Part shown: in pieces, positions 46,070 to 58,812 of the stretch
Numbering within the stretch: position 1 is the stretch's first letter
Layout: each line of letters begins with the position of its first letter
Assembly: GCA_026214975.1 (NCBI GenBank)
Contig: JAOBSW010001132.1
Span: 87,772-151,771, forward strand
DNA length: 64,000 nt
Reading direction: 5' to 3'
Source: Gentiana macrophylla
Taxonomy: Eukaryota > Streptophyta > Magnoliopsida > Gentianales > Gentianaceae
The notes under the pieces: generated by a model
Database searches by the model: none
The model's input: only the letters and a program-made list of their open reading frames with translations
Told to the model about the DNA's origin: nothing
Program-made: the position numbers and the translations under genes

Positions 46070-47875
46070 TGTTAGGAAATCACTAGTTTAACGCAGCAGA
46101 ATTTAAAATTTGATTTCCTTTTCTAGATCGTTCTTCGTTTAATGCAATAAACACGTTAAGTAGTTTGACGGTTATACCTTAGATGATCTACTAGATCGTC
46201 GCTTTGACCGCCAACGGAGAGTAGTTCAATGCGCAAGCCGTCCACGCGTCCGGCCTCTATCGCTAATCCACACGAACCCCTTGCCGAATCCTCCTTGATT
46301 GCTATCGGAAAAACTCCGCCGCTAGACCGGACCTTTTCTTCCCTCACAAACTCACTATGGAAGGCTCTCTATTTTACACAAGAATTATGAACTCTTGCAA
46401 TTGTGATGTACAAAAGAGCTTGACACCCACTTCCTTTATATAGAGGAGGTGGCGCCCCATATGATGTGTGGAGGAGAAGAAAACCTTTTTCCAATAAAAT
46501 AAGGAAAATCAACTAGATTGATTTAATTATAATTTATTTTGCCAATATCATATGTTGATTATAATTATCTTATTACCATAAGTCTATTTTTCCAAAATCA
46601 ATTAATATCTTATATTAATATTATGGCAATCTTATTAATTAAAGTGCACAATCCAAGTGTATCTTATACACTCAAAAGTGGCGCCCCATGAGTCAACTAA
46701 TTGACTTCCGGAATATTCTTTAATTAATATAATTTGTATATAATTAATATCTTGTATTTTATTTATTCATAATAAATAAATACCACCATATTAATTTACC
46801 ACTATAACCTTTATAGTCTAGAGACAAACTTTTATTATTTGGTTATCAACTATAACCGCATTTTAATCCGACTCGATGTTCATATTTGTGTGACCCGATA
46901 GGCTTCCGAATATGTTGGCCGTAGACACAAAGTGCAATTTACTAAAATTCCCTTCATACCTAACGATCACGGGATAGCGTCTAGCAACACACCGTGACCC
47001 CCAATCATCGGAAGAGTCAAAAGAAATGACTACTACCTTTCATGTGAAGCAGTTACCGTGTAACTTACAATCCTATCGCTGTAATAATATCCATACGATC
47101 GTATCTCGAGTGTCAATACATTGACGATCGTATCTTATAATCTGGATATCATGCTCTCTTGGAATAACACATTTACTCCTACTTTGCAAAGATTCTCGAG
47201 AACTAGACATTCCTTATAAGAAGGCCATTTCGGATATTCGATCCCAATCATAGGATACGCGATTCCCGGACGACCAATCATGTATACTCCGCATGCTTCA
47301 ATATCATACCCAATCACTACCGCATGATCGCCCGTGGTTAGGAGAAATCTCAATAGTGTCAAAGCATGACAATCCACACCGTGATGCCATGAAGACTCGG
47401 TCATAAGGATAATTACACAACCGCCACATAGTGTGACACTTAATGTAAGTGGGTCAGTCTAACGACGCATTCTCTAATACACGTCCATGTACAAGGTCAA
47501 GTGTCCCTACACTTCGATAGACGAGATCTATCCCTACCTTCTAAAAGATAGAAGACATCCAATACGTGCTAGTCTGATTATACTATCAATGTCCCATTTG
47601 ATAATATATAAGACTAGAGACATTTAAGTACCAACCTTGTTATAGTGATTAGAGATCTCATCAACCATATCACTATCATGGTTTCTCTATCACAGATCGA
47701 TACTAGGGACGTTACTATATATACACAACAAATAATATGAAGATAAACAATATATAATAACATAAGTGCTTTTATTAATCATAATAAAGTTATTACATGA
47801 ACTAAATAGACTGCAAACGACCCGACCTGGTCGGGTCCGGTCCAGCCCGATTGGGTTTAGGACACCTTTCCAACA
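46070..47875 (-). repeat. F 5' LTR (right)
   Basis: 1,806 bp with the same ends as the left copy. The TATA box TATATAAA is at 46442-46435 on the minus strand. It is followed by the GTTCA duplication. Confidence 0.93.
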
Positions 47876-47880
47876 GTTCA

Positions 47881-48231
47881 TGTATGGGGAAGCCTTAGAT
47901 GCTCATGGATTAGATCTGCTATAATCTCCAACTCTTTTCCATTTATGGCGGAGACAATCTTGTTAACTCCAATGCTTCCATCTTCAGTCATCATTCCGGA
48001 GACGTATTTGACATTTTTCCAAAATGAGATGAGGCTTTCATAACAAATGTCAATGATTGGTGGATTGAAAAAGTTAATCAACCCTAGATTTGTACAACCA
48101 TCTGCCAGACGTTGTACCTGAGGATAATTTTTGCATGAAGAGAGATAGTTTTCGGGTCTGAAGAAAAACCCGATGAAAATTGTTTTCTCATAGTTCTTTG
48201 TAGACTTTTTGATGGAAGAAGATGAAGTCAT
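47881..48231 (-). pseudogene. B ORF3, N-terminal part
   Basis: ATG 48231 on the minus strand opens about 117 codons, up to the F insertion site, with ISFWKNVKYVSG and AINGKELEIIADLIHEHLR. These align with LEFWKNIFIHEG and TVNGREIEITSDLLREV of A ORF3. The first residues are Ser/Lys-rich and show no signal peptide. The minus-strand TATA box at 48338 lies 107 bp upstream. The continuation is at 38385 beyond F. Confidence 0.78.
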
Positions 48232-48330
48232 TTCTGAAAATTGAGGGAGAAAAGCTTTGATATTTTCTGAGAAAATGTGCTTTTGAATGCAATGAGAGCG
48301 TAAGGAATTTGTGAAAATGCCGAAGTGTTG

Positions 48331-48338
48331 TTTATATA
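48331..48338 (-). promoter_or_regulatory. Putative internal promoter of B ORF3 (TATA box)
   Basis: Minus strand TATATAAA in CTCCACTATATAAACAACAC. About 107 bp of ATG-poor leader follows before ORF3. Its position matches the box at 22361 in A. Confidence 0.55.
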
Positions 48339-48749
48339 GTGGAGAGATTTGTGTGTGAAGATGAGATGGAGTGTGGAGGGAGTTATACGGACGTGTTTGA
48401 TATAAATGGCGAGATTTTTTGGGTAAAAATCACGGTAAATAAGGGTAATAGGATTGTGGATTGAGGGCAGTAATCATTAATCCTGATTTTCGAGGAGTAG
48501 CCATCATTCCCTCTATTCAAAATATAACCTCCATATTTTAATCCTTCTGCCTGATTAAAATAATTATCCGCGCGTGTAATCTTCAATAATAAAAGCTTTG
48601 TAAATCAAGGATTTTCCACATGTGTAAATTTTGTAATCGTTTCACACTTATTCGATCTGCTGGTGAGGTTGGACGGCTGAGTGACTTTGTTGGTAACACA
48701 GCTAGTACACTTAGTGAGCTGCTTCATCGAATTAACTGTTCCTAGCAAC

Positions 48750-48769
48750 CAGTGAAGTGAACTTCACTG
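48750..48769 (-). other. Perfect hairpin after the pol stop of B
   Basis: CAGTGAAGT and ACTTCACTG are perfect reverse complements separated by GA, about 100 bp downstream (on the minus strand) of the pol stop. A has a different hairpin at the matching place. Confidence 0.75.
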
Positions 48770-48871
48770 ATACCAGTGCCTTACCTGCCAGGTGAGCGCA
48801 TCCGAAATGGCAAAGGTTCAGTCAGCTGGTGAAGTCCCTAAGCTGGTTACTCCAGTTTGCTGCTCTTGTAC

Positions 48872-49590
48872 TTAGTCCAACTCAATCATGCCCAATTCAG
48901 TCCTTAACTTACAAAATCTTTCATTACTGAGTGGTTTCGTGAATATATCGGCCAATTGATCCTCAGTAGATATATGTTTCAAGAGTACATCAACTTTTTC
49001 CATGTGATCTCTGATAGAGTTATGTCTGACATCAATATGTATTGTCCTTGAGTGAAGTACTGGATTTACAGTAATCGAAATTGCACTTGTGTTCACACAT
49101 AATAGGGATTGTATTCTCTTCTATTCCAAAGTCTCTTAGTTGATGTCTAATCCAAAGACTTTGTGCATAACAACTACCTGCTGCTATATATTCTTCTTCA
49201 ACTGTTGATGTAGATATAGAGTATTGCTTTTTAATGAACCAAGATACTAGTCTGCTGCCTAGAATTTGACAAGTTCCTGAGGTGCTTTTTCTATCAACTT
49301 TGCATCCTGCATAATCTGAATCTGAATAAGATATCAACTTGAATCCACCATCTTTCGGATACCAAATTCCCACATTCATGTGTTTCAGATATTTGATAAT
49401 CCTCTTTGCTGCTAATAAGTGAGGTTTCTTAGGTTGTGATTGAAATCTTGCACATACTCCTACTGCAAATGCAATGTTGAGTCTGCTTGCTATTAGATAG
49501 AGTAAAGATCCAATAATCCCTCTGTATAGCTTTGATCAACAACATTTCCATTCTCATTCTTCCAAAGTATAGTTCTTCCACACATGGGTG
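48872..49590 (-). pseudogene. pol: B RNase H and end of pol
   Basis: Landmarks on the minus strand are GIWYPKDGGFKLISYSDSDY, AGCKVDRKSTSGTCQ, VSWFIKKQYSIST, EEEYIAAGSC and, after a shift near 49060, NTSAISITVNPVLHSRT and DQLADIFTKPLSNERF. A shift and stops separate it from RT at about 49590-49380. It ends at a normal stop at 48872. Confidence 0.85.
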
Positions 49591-50557
49591 TTTATGATAT
49601 TCCACCGGTCTCCATACAATACTTGTTTATCAAGTCCTTTGTATATTTTGCTTGATTGATGAAAATGCCATCTTTCATCTGTTTGACTTGTAATCCAAGA
49701 AAATAGTTGAGTTCACCCATCATGCTTATTTGGAATTTGCTCTTCATCAGATTTGCAAACTTTTCACATGGCTTCTTATCTTCTGATTCAAATATGATAT
49801 CATCCACATATATTTGAACTAGCAATGTGCTTAATCCATCTTCAAGCTTGAATAGTGTCTTCATAATTGTGCCCTTGCTAAATCCATTATTGATCAGAAA
49901 TATAGATAATGTTTCCTACCAAGCTCTTGGTGCTTGTTTGAGTCCGTAAAGTGTCTTTTTGAGTTTGTACACTTTATCTTCCTTTCCTTTAATCTGAAAT
50001 CCAGGTGGTTGTTCAACATAAAATTCTTCTTCCAAAAGTCCATTTCAGGAATGCACTCTTTACATCCATTTGGTATACTTTGAAATCTTTTTGAGCTGCA
50101 AAAGCCAGGAATAATCAGATTGCTTCTAGTCTTGCTACAGGTGCAAAATTTTCATCATAATCTTTGTCTTTTGCTTATGAGTATCCTTTTGCTACCAATC
50201 TTGCTTTATTTCTGACAATAGCTCCTTGTTCATCCATATTGTTTCTGAATACCCATTTTCTTCCAATGATATTTGCCATATCTGGTCTATCAACAAGTTC
50301 CCAGACTTCATTTCTTTCAAATTCATTGAGTTCCTCTTGCATAACTGTGATCGAATCAGCATCTTGGAGTGCATCCTCTATTGTATTGGGTACCACCTGT
50401 GATAGAAAACAAGTTAACATGCTCTCTAGTTTTCTTCTAGTTCTTACTCTTTCATGTAAATCTCCAATGATTTGTTCAGCTGGGTGATCCCTGAGCCAGT
50501 GCAAATCAGGTTGAAGTTGTGCCTGATTTGGTGTTTCTTCTGTGTTTTCATGTGCAC
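49591..50557 (-). pseudogene. pol: B reverse transcriptase (front part of pol lost beyond D)
   Basis: The minus strand has [33 protein letters not shown] and KARLVAKGYS at 50557-50175. A stop follows, then a garbled stretch with QMDVKSAFL remnants near 50060 and a one-base insertion. It resumes at 49864 with IYVDDIIFESEDK and YFLGLQVKQMKDGIFINQ. Very similar to element E in the shared part, supporting one family. The 5' continuation is interrupted by D at 50557. Confidence 0.85.
50553..50557. repeat. Target-site duplication TGCAC, left copy of D
   Basis: The second copy is at 57277-57281. Confidence 0.92.
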
Positions 50558-51880
50558 TGATGGCGGTCAAATTATACCCGTAAAAGTCATCAACGTTGAC
50601 TTTAAATCGAGATTAATAATATCTATTTTATAATTAAATCACGTGTTATATTGAATATTTAATGTTATTTATAATTTATAATTTGGTATTTATCCATTTT
50701 GTATTATTTAGACACTTCTCTTGAATTATAATAAAGTTCTCAGTTTTTCTTAGAGCTGTTTTTATGCAAGTTCTGCAATAATGTAAGTTCTTGTATTTAT
50801 TTGTTCTTAGTTATTTGTAATTAAGCCCCCAATTATTGTTTATCGTTTGAGGTTGTTCGTTCTTCACCGAACGATGTAGATCTAAGGATACGATATGATG
50901 CAGTGGGGATTCCTTGTCTATAAGAATCCACACGCCCAGATCTGTTATCCGGTGGCCTATAGATGACTTTGGTATGATCGAAAACCGTGTTTTTAGTAGA
51001 TCTATATAATTGCTTTATGAGTCTCTATTTTATCCGTTACTTATCTAGAAACGCTAAGATTTTGGTTTTCTCCGCGTCAATCTAGCCACGTCTTTATGGT
51101 GTGATTGTCCACCTAGAATTTCTTATCTTAGTAGGTATGGCTACGGCTACGTTGCTTGTCTGTTTTAATTAGCGTATGATTAGGAAATACCAATATAGGG
51201 CTCCTAGGTCGGCTCATGAATTGATCTTCTGGGACTTTCAGCGAGATCTAGATCTGTTCTGTATTTGGGAATTGTCGACACCTAGTTATACGTAAATCGA
51301 AGATTAACATGAGACCGTGCAGATAATTGTTAATGAGACAGAGACTGATACGATCGCTTAGGAAGTACGCCTAATCACAGGAATGTTGCCTAGGTGAGGA
51401 ATACGGTTAATATCGGCATCCCTAGTTTTGTAAGCGTGCAAGTCATATGAGATGGACGCCGAAAAAGCGAAGTCACGTGATGTAGCATAGTGATCTAGAT
51501 GGCCTAACCGGAGCTAGATCTAGTTTAGGGGATGACTCCCGTAGCCAATATAAAAGAGATACGAATCGGATTAATAGTTGTCGAGTCTAGCTTAATTATG
51601 TAGAATCCCTAGATCCAAACGATAACATGATAATTGGGGGGTTAATTACGTTATGTGTTGTGTCGAGTCGTGTCCTTTATCTTTCTTGTCTTTTGTTGGT
51701 CGTAGACCGCTTTATGTCCTTAATATGAATAATTAATTGTTTGTATATAAATGACCCACAATTGGTTCCGTGTGGGATCGACCTTGATTCGCTATAGCTA
51801 TACTACGATGGACCTAGTCCTCTTGCTAGTATTGGTTTATGGTGGTCAAGTATTTTATTATCACTTGATCTACTTCATCA
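50558..51880 (+). repeat. D 5' LTR (core promoter deleted)
   Basis: 1,323 bp. Compared with the 3' LTR it lacks about 415 bp, joined at GTATTATTTA/GACACTTCTC near 50710. The missing part includes the TATAAATAAA box. Confidence 0.9.
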
Positions 51881-51886
51881 AGTTTT

Positions 51887-51904
51887 TGGCGCCGTTTTCG
51901 GGGA
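51887..51904 (+). other. D primer-binding site, tRNA-Asp type
   Basis: TGGCGCCGTTTTCGGGGA, six bases after the LTR end. Confidence 0.8.
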
Positions 51905-54900
51905 ACCAACGGTCAATTTTATATATAAATAATTTTTTATTCATGTTAAGTTTTCTGTTTTAGAGTCTATTTTTTTTCGTTTTGAGTCCCTCTGGTTGTC
52001 TGCTCTATGTAAAAAAATCATGAATCTGGAACAGCTGGCTTCGCTTCTCAGCGAGATCGCCTCGCGCCAAATGCAGCGTGGTTACATTTTACGGGACTTT
52101 GCGTGTCATTTATCTCAGTATGTTTAATCCGTAGGTCTGATAGCAGCATGGGAAACCATGTTAAAATCAGTCTACGGTCCGTTTTGTTTTTCTTCTGTTT
52201 GCAGAAACCAGGGAAGCAATAATCTGAGTCAGTAATTTTTCATGGGAACTGAGGAAATAACCCAGCAACATGTGGAGCTACGAATCTACGATGGGAAAAG
52301 CAATGGAAGCAACACCTTTAAAACCCCAAGATGGCTCCGAGATAATAAATATTAAAAGGTTAGAATTATTTGTGGTACAATGTTGAAGGCAAGGTACTAC
52401 CTTTTTTGCTTATGTTTTACTATCTTTTGGTTTTTTGAACATAAGTTAGTCTTTACATGAACCTGAGTATAAATCTTAGCCTGGAGTTGGTTTGTAAGAT
52501 TAATTTTATTAGTGTGGAAGGTTCTGCCCCAAATCTGTCTCACCTAGAGGGTGTAAGGAAACATGTAGTAGTTGAAGGAAGCAGGGAATAAAGAGTTCCT
52601 CGTAGTTCTGTTAAAATCTCATTGTCCTATGCATGAGATTGCTTCTACTGGCCATGGGAGCAACAATTTGTGTAGTTTTAGGAATTCGCAATCTAAAGAA
52701 GACGTTGAGTTTTAGGAGAGCATAATGAAGCAGCATAATAGAGGATGTGATTAAAATTGGTCCCTAGGACTAAATCTTCTTAGAATTCACTAGTTCCTAA
52801 AACGAGAGCCGAGGAAAGAACTTTGTATAAATGGTATGGATAAATGTCGTTTCCTAGGTCTCACAACCAAGGGAAGGGTATTAATCCGCAAAAGCGACGA
52901 GCCCACCTCTTATAGTGCTCAGAGGGTCAAAGTCTAGCGAACAATGAAGGATGACTGACAAGGATGCTTTTTGGAAAGTCGAGCTGAGGACTTTAAACTC
53001 AGAACTACTTCTTTAAAACCCTGAGGATTTCTTTTTACGATTTTAGGTTTTGTTTTCTTTGAGTCAAATAAGAGTAACATGACATATGTTGAGGTTTTTT
53101 ATTTTGCCGTGTTCCGATGGCCATTGGGCTAAGGATGTGCAAAACTTTTTTACTCAATATAGGCCACGTGAAATAGAGTTTCTTAGGAGAGTCGAGAAAT
53201 TGCTAAAGAAAAGGAAATTTAGCAATCAACCTTAAGATGGAAGCATTAAGAGAGTTTGAGAATTACTGAAAATGTAACAGAGAATGATTGGTGCGAACAA
53301 GAACAATTTTTGGTCAACTTCCAAAACATTTTAGAATGGCGATCCGAGTGAAAATCCAAAGTTGTGTGCAATTCGTTCTGCAAATACCCTTATCCTTTCC
53401 TTTATACCTTTTCACCCTTCAAACTTTTTGATCCTCTCGCCAATCTGCCCCGACAGTTCACATTTCTAACCATTCTTTCATCCCCTCTCTTTCTTTCCAT
53501 CTATTTTACTCTCCCACCCTCACCCAAAACACAATTTCTTACCCACCCTTTATCTTTTCTTACCATCCTTATATATATCTTTTTCTAAACCCATCATACT
53601 CTCAACCTCCATTTTGTTTACAAAATACCTTTGTGTTGCGGAATTTGAAATATTGCTGAGTTTTAATGATTATCTTTTATCATTTTGGGTTTCATGATCC
53701 TAGTTGGGGTACGTGTAGCTCTGAACCTAGCTAGATTTTAAAAGTTTTTGGTTCGATCGAAATACAACTTCTCTTTCTACCGGAAGATTTCAATTTCACA
53801 ATTTTTCTGACCCTTCCGGCATATAGATGATGAGTTTTGTTCTAAAATATCACACCGATCCGACCTTGTTAATGACGTTGAGACCTTTCACGTGCTAAAT
53901 TGGGTAATTAGTAATTTCGAGGAGAAGCTACATATCCCTAAGTTGTTGATATCCAATCGAAGCGTGAAGAGTCTGCGCTCAGTATCTGATTTTATCTTTA
54001 GCCTATAGGTCACATCCAATCTGTTATACCTTACCAAGTTTCTCTTTTACGCTGGATTAAATACCTTATACATCTGGTAAACCTTGTGTTCTCCCAAACG
54101 GGGTAATGCTTTTTGATCTTTGTCTTCTCCACCCGGTTTTAAGAATATTTAAGCGGTGGAGGATATCGATGAAGACTACCATCTTTAGTTGATTGTTTAT
54201 TTTTCTTTCTATTTAGTAATTTTCCTTTTGAGTCTATATATATTTTTTAGAATTCGTGTCTGAACAAGTCGTTTTAACTCTTTGGTTTTCCTTGTCATTG
54301 GTTGTATGAAATAAAGTGGCTTAATTTGTTTTTGGATATTTTATATCTAATTACTGCCACATTATTTTATATCTTCCACTGACATGTTATTAACAGTTTC
54401 ATGGAGTTTCGGTTTGGTTTGCTTAAACAGGTTTTCACTTGCTTCTCCACGACGTGCTTGGATCACTCCGATGTTCTACATCTACTTGAGAGCCGTTTAC
54501 AGAGCTAAGTCTTTTTCTTAAATTCTCATTTTTATTTGTCATTGGGGACAATGACATGTTTAAGTGGGGGGTAGGAGACTTAGCTATGATGTGATATGTG
54601 TTAAAATTGAATAAAATGGTGAAAAATTGAAAAAATTGAATAAATAAATGCCATATTATTTATCTCGTACCCTTAAAATTGTGAGTTCCTAGCTAAGAAT
54701 TGATAGGAAAGGAACCAAGTTGCATGAGTACGTGATCGTTTTATACTTATGTGAATGTAAATTTAAGGATATTCATGCCGATTGTTGCAAGTAGTTATTT
54801 CTTATTCGATTACTCAATCTTTGAATCGATTTTTACCGTGAGAATTATAATAACTGAAGAAATTATGTGTACATTGCGTAGATGATTGGTTATGTACACT

Positions 54901-55525
54901 TAGTGTCGATATTTATCTGCTGATGTATTCCTATCTTCTGGCCATCAAAGCGGAGTAATAAGCTTGAGAATAATCTGTGTTTTGATAAAGCGTTAAACAC
55001 TGGGCTTGTAGTAACATTACCATAGTAGCCTCGCGCTTGTGGTAATATTCATGCTGTTGACTCATCCGTGAGAGAAGACTTCTTGCAATGCATAATTTAC
55101 TTTTAAAGCAAGTTTCTTTCTTGAGATGTGATAATGCTCGAAAATATGAAAATATGAGAAAAAAATTCAACTTTTAAGAGGCTTCGAATATTTTTCTCGG
55201 TCTCCAAGTCCAAAAACTTCTTAGATAACGCTCTTGCTTATTGCACCATGTCTTTACCCATTGCGAGGCTTAAGAACTGGGAATACTGATGTTGGTAGGT
55301 TGAGACTGCGAAGTTAGCATAAACTTTAATCTTGCCACGAATATATAGAACTAAATGCACATGCACACATCACTTCGATTCATAGCGAGTAGCGAATAAT
55401 GGATACCTTATGAGCATGAACGGTATGAGTTGACTCGAGTTTCTTGTATAAGTATGATTTGACCATGAGAAATGTTGTCTTGGGGAATGACTTATTGATG
55501 CTTTGTTCGGGACGATCAAAGTCTA
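51905..55525 (+). other. D interior, non-coding
   Basis: No ORF above about 80 codons and no retroelement motif in any frame. A 38-codon start at 52020 (MNLEQLASLLSEIASRQ) soon stops. An internal purine tract TTTAAGTGGGGGGTAGGAGA at 54559-54578, followed by CTTAGC, resembles that of C. The stretch 53400-53590 is CT-rich. Confidence 0.65.
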
Positions 55526-55538
55526 AGTGGGGGGTAGT
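55526..55538 (+). other. D polypurine tract
   Basis: AAGTGGGGGGTAG plus T precedes the 3' LTR start TGATGACGG. Confidence 0.75.
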
Positions 55539-57276
55539 TGATGACGGTCAAATTATACCCGTAAAAGTCATCAACGTTGACCTTAAATCGAGATTAGTAA
55601 TATATATTTTATAATTAAATCACGTGTTATATTGATTATTTAATGTTATGTGATTTAAAATTTAAAATTTGGTATTTATCCATTTTGTATTATTTAAAAG
55701 AGATAATTTGGTATTTATCTGTTTTTATTTATAATTTGGTATTTATCCGTTTTTATTATTTAAATATGATTTACTTTGGGATAAATATTTATTTTGTAGA
55801 TTGAGATAAATTTTGGAGGATAAATGCAAATGGAAGAATTAAATCTCAAGATAAATCAAAGGAAATTCAAGATAAAGATCGGATAAGCACGGAAAGAGGA
55901 GTAAGGCATGACAAGAGCCGGCGAACCAATCCGAAGAGTGGCGCCAATGGAGGATGCGCATGGGAGTGGGGGCGCATTATTCTTTTTTGATCGGCCGAGA
56001 GTTATCTCTTATTTGTTTTGATATTTTGAAGTATATATCTTAATTAACTTGAACCCCTATAAATAAAGGCATATCATACACGCCATACACACACAATACA
56101 CCTTAGACACTTCTCTTGAATTATAATAAAGTTCTCAGTTTTTCTTAGAGCAGTTTTTATGCAAGTTCTGCAATAATGTAAGTTCTTGTATTTATTTGTT
56201 TTTAGTTATTTGTAATTAAGCCCCCAATTATTGTTTATCGTTTGAGGTTGTTCGTTCTTCACCGAACGATGTAGATCTAAGGATACGATATGTAGCAGTG
56301 GGGATTCCTTGTCTATAAGGATCCACACGCCCAGATCTGTTATCCGGTGGCCTATAGATGACTTTGGTATGATCGACAACCGTGTTTTTAGTAGATCTAT
56401 ATAATTGCTTTATGAGTCTCTATTTTATCCGTTACGTATGTAGAAACGCAAAGATTTTGGTTTTTGCCGCGTCAATCTAGCCACGTCATTATGGTGTGAT
56501 TGTCCACCTAGAATTTCTTATCTTAGTAGTTATGGCTACGGCTACGTTGCTCGTCTGTTTTAATTAGCGTATGATTAGGAAATACCAATATAGGGCTCCT
56601 AGGTCGGCTCATGAATTGATCTTCCGGGACTTTCAGCGAGATCTAGATCTGTTCTGTATTTAGGAATTGTCGACACCTAGTTATACGTAAATCGTAGATT
56701 AACATGAGACCGTGCAGGTAATTGTTAATGGGACAGAGACAGATGCGATCGCTTAGGAAGAATGCCTAATCACAGGAATGTTGCCTAGGTGAGGAATACG
56801 GTTATTATCGGCATCCCTAGTTTTGTAAGCGTGCAAGTCATATGAGATGGAGGCCAAAAAAGCGAAGTCACGTGATGTAGCATAGTGATCTAGATGGCCT
56901 AACCGGAGCTAGATCTAGTTTAGGGGTTGACTCCCGTAGCAAATATAAAAGAGATACGAATCGGATTAATAGTTGTCGAGTCTAGCTTAATTATATAGAA
57001 TCCCTAGAGCCAAACGATAACATGATAATTGGGGAGGTTAATTACGTTATGTGTTGTGTCGAGTCGTGTCCTTTATCTTTCTTGTCTTTTGTTGGTCGTA
57101 GACCGCTTTATGTCCTTAATATGAATAATTAATTGTTTGTATATAAATGACCCACAATTGGTTCCCTGTGGGATCGACCTTGATTCGCTATAGCTATACT
57201 ACGATGGACCTAGTCCTCTTGCTAGTATTGGTTTATTGTGGTCAAGTATTTTATTATCACTTGATCTACGTCATCA
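55539..57276 (+). repeat. D 3' LTR
   Basis: 1,738 bp, with the full promoter: CCCTATAAATAAAGGC at 56063-56078. It is followed by the TGCAC duplication. Confidence 0.92.
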
Positions 57277-57323
57277 TGCACCAGCTTATGGGGTGTGATC
57301 GGGTGACTCTGCTGGTGTATTTT
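57277..57323 (-). pseudogene. 47-bp sliver of B pol between D and E
   Basis: This holds the second TGCAC copy, so it is the host sequence of D, i.e. B pol. It reads in the minus-strand pol frame with a stop. It is cut off by the start of the E LTR at 57324, so the 5' half of B is not in the window in recognisable form. Confidence 0.65.
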
Positions 57324-58684
57324 TGTTAGGAACATTTTATTATATTTTGATGATGGTCATACCAGCTGTTATAGCAAGCCTAAAATAAGTTAAATCTATG
57401 TATAAGTCTTTACTTGGAGTCTGACATGTTGTATAAGTTGAGTCAGACAAGTATTGTACTAGTTTGTAGAACGGCTAAGTAAAACAGAAATCCGGCAGAG
57501 TGAAAACAGCCAAGTACCAGCAGAGAATAATGAAGACATATGGTCAGACTTATATCCAAGGAAGTCTGTGATGACCTTGGTTAAGTCTAAGTTATATTTC
57601 AAGTGATGAAAGTCAATGTCAAATATGGTGTACACAGATCTCACCCAAATCAAGGATCAGTGAAGGACAAGGAGTCTTGTAAAATCAAAGAAATCAAGAA
57701 AGCAGTAAGCCGGCAAAGTAAAGTATCTATCGGCTGAGTAAAGACAAAGCAGTGAAGGAAGAATTAAACAGCCGAGTTAGCAGGATCACTTAACCGTTCC
57801 AGGAACAACCAAGTGAACTATACTTGTTCATATTAAGAAGAAGAAGAAAGATTCAGAAGATCAAGCATTCAATGCATAATCAATCAAGGACGGATTTTGT
57901 GAAATATGTTTGAAGAAAATCTGATCAATGAAATCAAGGAGAATATAATCAAAGGGGAATCAAGAATTAAATGAAGGATCATTCCCACATTAAATAGCCA
58001 ACGGACGGAAATTCAAATCAAGGATTATCAAGGCTATAAATAGAAGGCATTGACAGACAGGAAAAACAACGATTGAATCTGATAAGAAACAAGCAGAAAC
58101 TCTGTCAATTTGAAAAGCTTTCTATCTGAACTTAAAGGAAATATCTATAGATCAACTCAGCAATCAAAACTCAAAATTCAACATCAAGTACTGAGATTGA
58201 TCAACAAAATCTGTGAATCCAATTCACACTATTCAAGCAACTGAATCAGAGCCATCTGAGAAGGAGTTGTGTTTGCGATAGCTGCTGAATGATTTGTTCC
58301 TAAGGAGCAGTGTTAAAGACTGAGTCACTGAAGCTTTTGAAGCCAGGAAGTGATAGTCTTGAAAATTGTGAAGCTTGTGTAGCCAAGGACAATCTATCAA
58401 TTGTATCAGTGAAAACAATAGTGAATTCCTCCAATCATCACAGGAGAAGAGTGGATTAATGGATTACACCACCCTGAACCACTATAAGCCTTTGTGTCAA
58501 TTTACTTTACTGCACTTACTTTACTGCATTTTATATCTGTGATTGTATAAACTACTTGAGTTAACATATTAAGAAGGGACTTATCCGCTGCCCAAAAGCT
58601 TTTATATTGAGAAAAGTTTTTGAAACTCTAGTATAGTCATTCACCCCCCTCTGACTATAATTTTACCCTTCTCTGGGACCAACA
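57324..58684 (+). repeat. E 5' LTR
   Basis: 1,361 bp from TGTTAGGAACATTTT to GGGACCAACA, matched by B's partial 3' LTR. The TATA box TATAAATA is at 58035-58042. Confidence 0.9.
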
Positions 58685-58686
58685 AT

Positions 58687-58698
58687 TGGTATCAAAGC
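58687..58698 (+). other. E primer-binding site
   Basis: TGGTATCAAAGC, one change from the canonical Met-tRNA site. Confidence 0.85.
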
Positions 58699-58812
58699 AG
58701 TGTTCCAAGTATCAGAACCTGTTCAGATCTGATTTCTGGTAACAAGGAGATCACATATATTCAAAGTAGTTTTCAAATTTGTGCTTTCTAAATATATCTT
58801 TTATTTGTACAT

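Larger units (their letters stand above)
38386..47875 (-). mobile_element. F: complete Tork/Angela-type copia element, minus strand
   Basis: LTRs of 1,808 and 1,806 bp (38386-40193 and 46070-47875) are nearly identical and flanked by GTTCA. On the minus strand the order is LTR, primer site, 2-kb leader, gag, PR, IN, RT, RNase H, polypurine tract, LTR, with no ORF3. The YLWHCRLGHINKNRISKLH pre-integrase segment and CAAGTGGGAGAT tract point to the Tork/Angela group (from memory). The pol frame is comparatively well kept, with two stops and a few shifts, and the LTRs agree at roughly 98 percent by eye, so F is one of the younger layers. Confidence 0.93.
50558..57276 (+). mobile_element. D: non-autonomous gypsy-like LTR element
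   Basis: LTRs at 50558-51880 and 55539-57276 with TGATG...ATCA ends flank a 3.66-kb interior. The primer site is TGGCGCCGTTTTCGGGGA (16 of 18 match to the tRNA-Asp type). TGCAC lies on both sides (50553-50557 and 57277-57281). There is no ORF of useful length in the interior. The orientation is set by primer site left and polypurine tract right. Confidence 0.92.
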
